Shown here one piece after another: positions 63,314-64,000 of a stretch of DNA of 64,000 nucleotides. Within the stretch, counting starts at the first letter, position 1, and every line of letters begins with the position of its first letter. The translations under genes were made by a program, and so were the position numbers. Source of the DNA: Roseitranquillus sp963709765 (GTDB lineage Bacteria > Pseudomonadota > Alphaproteobacteria > Rhodobacterales > Rhodobacteraceae); NCBI GenBank assembly GCA_963709765.1, contig CAVPXL010000013.1, positions 1 to 64,000 on the forward strand, given 5' to 3'. Under the pieces are notes generated by a model that saw only the letters and a list, made by a program, of their open reading frames with translations, was not told the origin of the DNA and did no database searches.

Positions 63314-64000
63314 TTACTTGAAGAGCGACAGTACCGATTGCGGCGCCTGGTTGGCGATCGACAGGGCCTGCGTGCCCAGCTGCTGCTGAACCTGAAGGGC
63401 CTGAAGACGGGCCGATGCCTCTTCCATGTTGGCGTCGACCAGCGCGCCCACGCCCTCTTTCAGCGAAGCGGCCTGCTTGCTGAGGAAGTCGTTCTGGGCG
63501 TCGATGCGTGCCTGGGCAGCACCGAACCCGGACGCGGCGGTGTTCACCGATGTCGAGGTTGTCGTCGATCACGTCGAGGCCGGCGGCATCGAACGTGACG
63601 GCCTTGACAGCGGTCGCGACGGCCTCGAGGTCTGTGTCACCGGTCGAGAACGATCTCGCTGCCAACCACACCGGCGGCACTGCGCGTCACCGAGACGGTG
63701 ACGTTTTGCGCGGCGCCCGCTGTGTCGACCAGGTTGATGCCGTTGAACTGGGCCGACTTGGCGATCGAGGTGATCGTGTCCGCAAGGGCATCGATCTCGG
63801 CCTTCAGCTTCGTCGTGTCCGCATCGGGGTTCTGGCCCTGGACGACCTTCTCCTGCACCTGGCGCAGCAGGTCAGCGGTCTGCTCGGTGGCCGAACGGGC
63901 GACGCCGACCATGGCCGAAGCGGAGGTCAGGAGTTCGGCAGCGTCTTGAGCGCACCGACGTCCGACTTCATCGTCGAGGCGATGGCCCACGAGGACGAAT
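63314..64000 (-). pseudogene. fliC: Flagellin, N-terminus beyond the window, several frame breaks
   Basis: Filament protein. From the right edge: SSWAIASTMKSDVGALKTL, then after a break SASAMVGVARSATEQTADLLRQ and NGINLVDTAGAAQNVTVSV, a short variable middle, and the conserved end EEASARLQALQVQQQLGTQALSIANQAPQSVLSLF. Frame changes are needed near 63931-63940 (at GAGTTC on the plus strand), near 63640-63655, and near 63545-63553. About 40 N-terminal residues lie outside, so the whole protein would be roughly 270 residues, a short flagellin. Three breaks in one gene could mean a decayed copy, but the conserved ends and neighbouring error pattern favour sequence error. Confidence 0.82.

Overview
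The window is GC-rich, densely packed chromosomal DNA from an alphaproteobacterium, most likely a Rhodobacteraceae (roseobacter-type) marine bacterium. The basis is the RegB-SenC-RegA redox cluster beside ahcY, a VPLPA-type C-terminal sorting signal, TRAP and polyamine transporters, and an alphaproteobacterial flagellar locus with FlaF, FlbT, DUF1217, MotE and SltF-like genes. This is inferred from protein features; no 16S gene is present.

Layout. (1) 1-8.4 kb: a leftward operon regB, PAS protein, tsaE, AmgK-like kinase, MurU-like nucleotidyltransferase, addB (addB runs off the left edge), with senC and regA divergent from regB. (2) 8.5-15.5 kb: HD hydrolase, a secreted VPLPA-CTERM protein, ahcY with a structured leader, a membrane protein of unknown function, a 0.5-kb gap holding two copies of a 58-59 nt hairpin repeat, then L-lactate dehydrogenase, an EVE-domain protein and tsaD. 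(3) 15.5-20 kb: hemD, a mitofilin-like membrane protein whose frame is broken several times, hemY, and tRNA-Thr(CGT). (4) 20.1-26.0 kb: motB-flgE-flgK-flgL-flgI. (5) 26.2-41.6 kb: a 15.7-kb non-flagellar block for amine uptake and breakdown: an acetylpolyamine-deacetylase-like protein, two amidases, a Pot-type ABC transporter, a TRAP transporter, Fe-alcohol dehydrogenase, aldehyde dehydrogenase and a glutamine-synthetase-like ligase. It lies between the converging ends of two flagellar operons. (6) 41.8-64 kb: the rest of the flagellar locus: fliF-fliH-fliN-fliP leftward; fliL, a small membrane protein, motE, motA, a large periplasmic protein, a lytic transglycosylase, flhA, fliR, flhB and a small helical protein rightward; then flgB-flgC-fliE-fliQ-flgF-flgG-flgA-flgH-fliL2 leftward, fliI rightward, and fliC-flaF-flbT-DUF1217 leftward. 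fliC is cut by the right edge. FliG, FliM, FlgD and FliK are not in the window.

Several genes that should be intact carry single-nucleotide frame breaks. In flgL, potD and flgG the break coincides with GAACTC. Removing one A restores the frame and gives GACTC, an example of GANTC, the motif of the alphaproteobacterial CcrM methylase. The mitofilin-like gene is broken mainly at short G runs. I read most of these as consensus errors rather than gene decay, but cannot prove it here.

Flagellar genes in the window supply the MS ring (FliF), export gate (FlhA, FlhB, FliP, FliQ, FliR), ATPase with its regulator (FliI, FliH), rod, hook and rings, the stator with its accessory proteins, filament and post-transcriptional filament control (FlaF, FlbT). 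Two TTAA-N7-TTAA-like sequences suggest control by CtrA.
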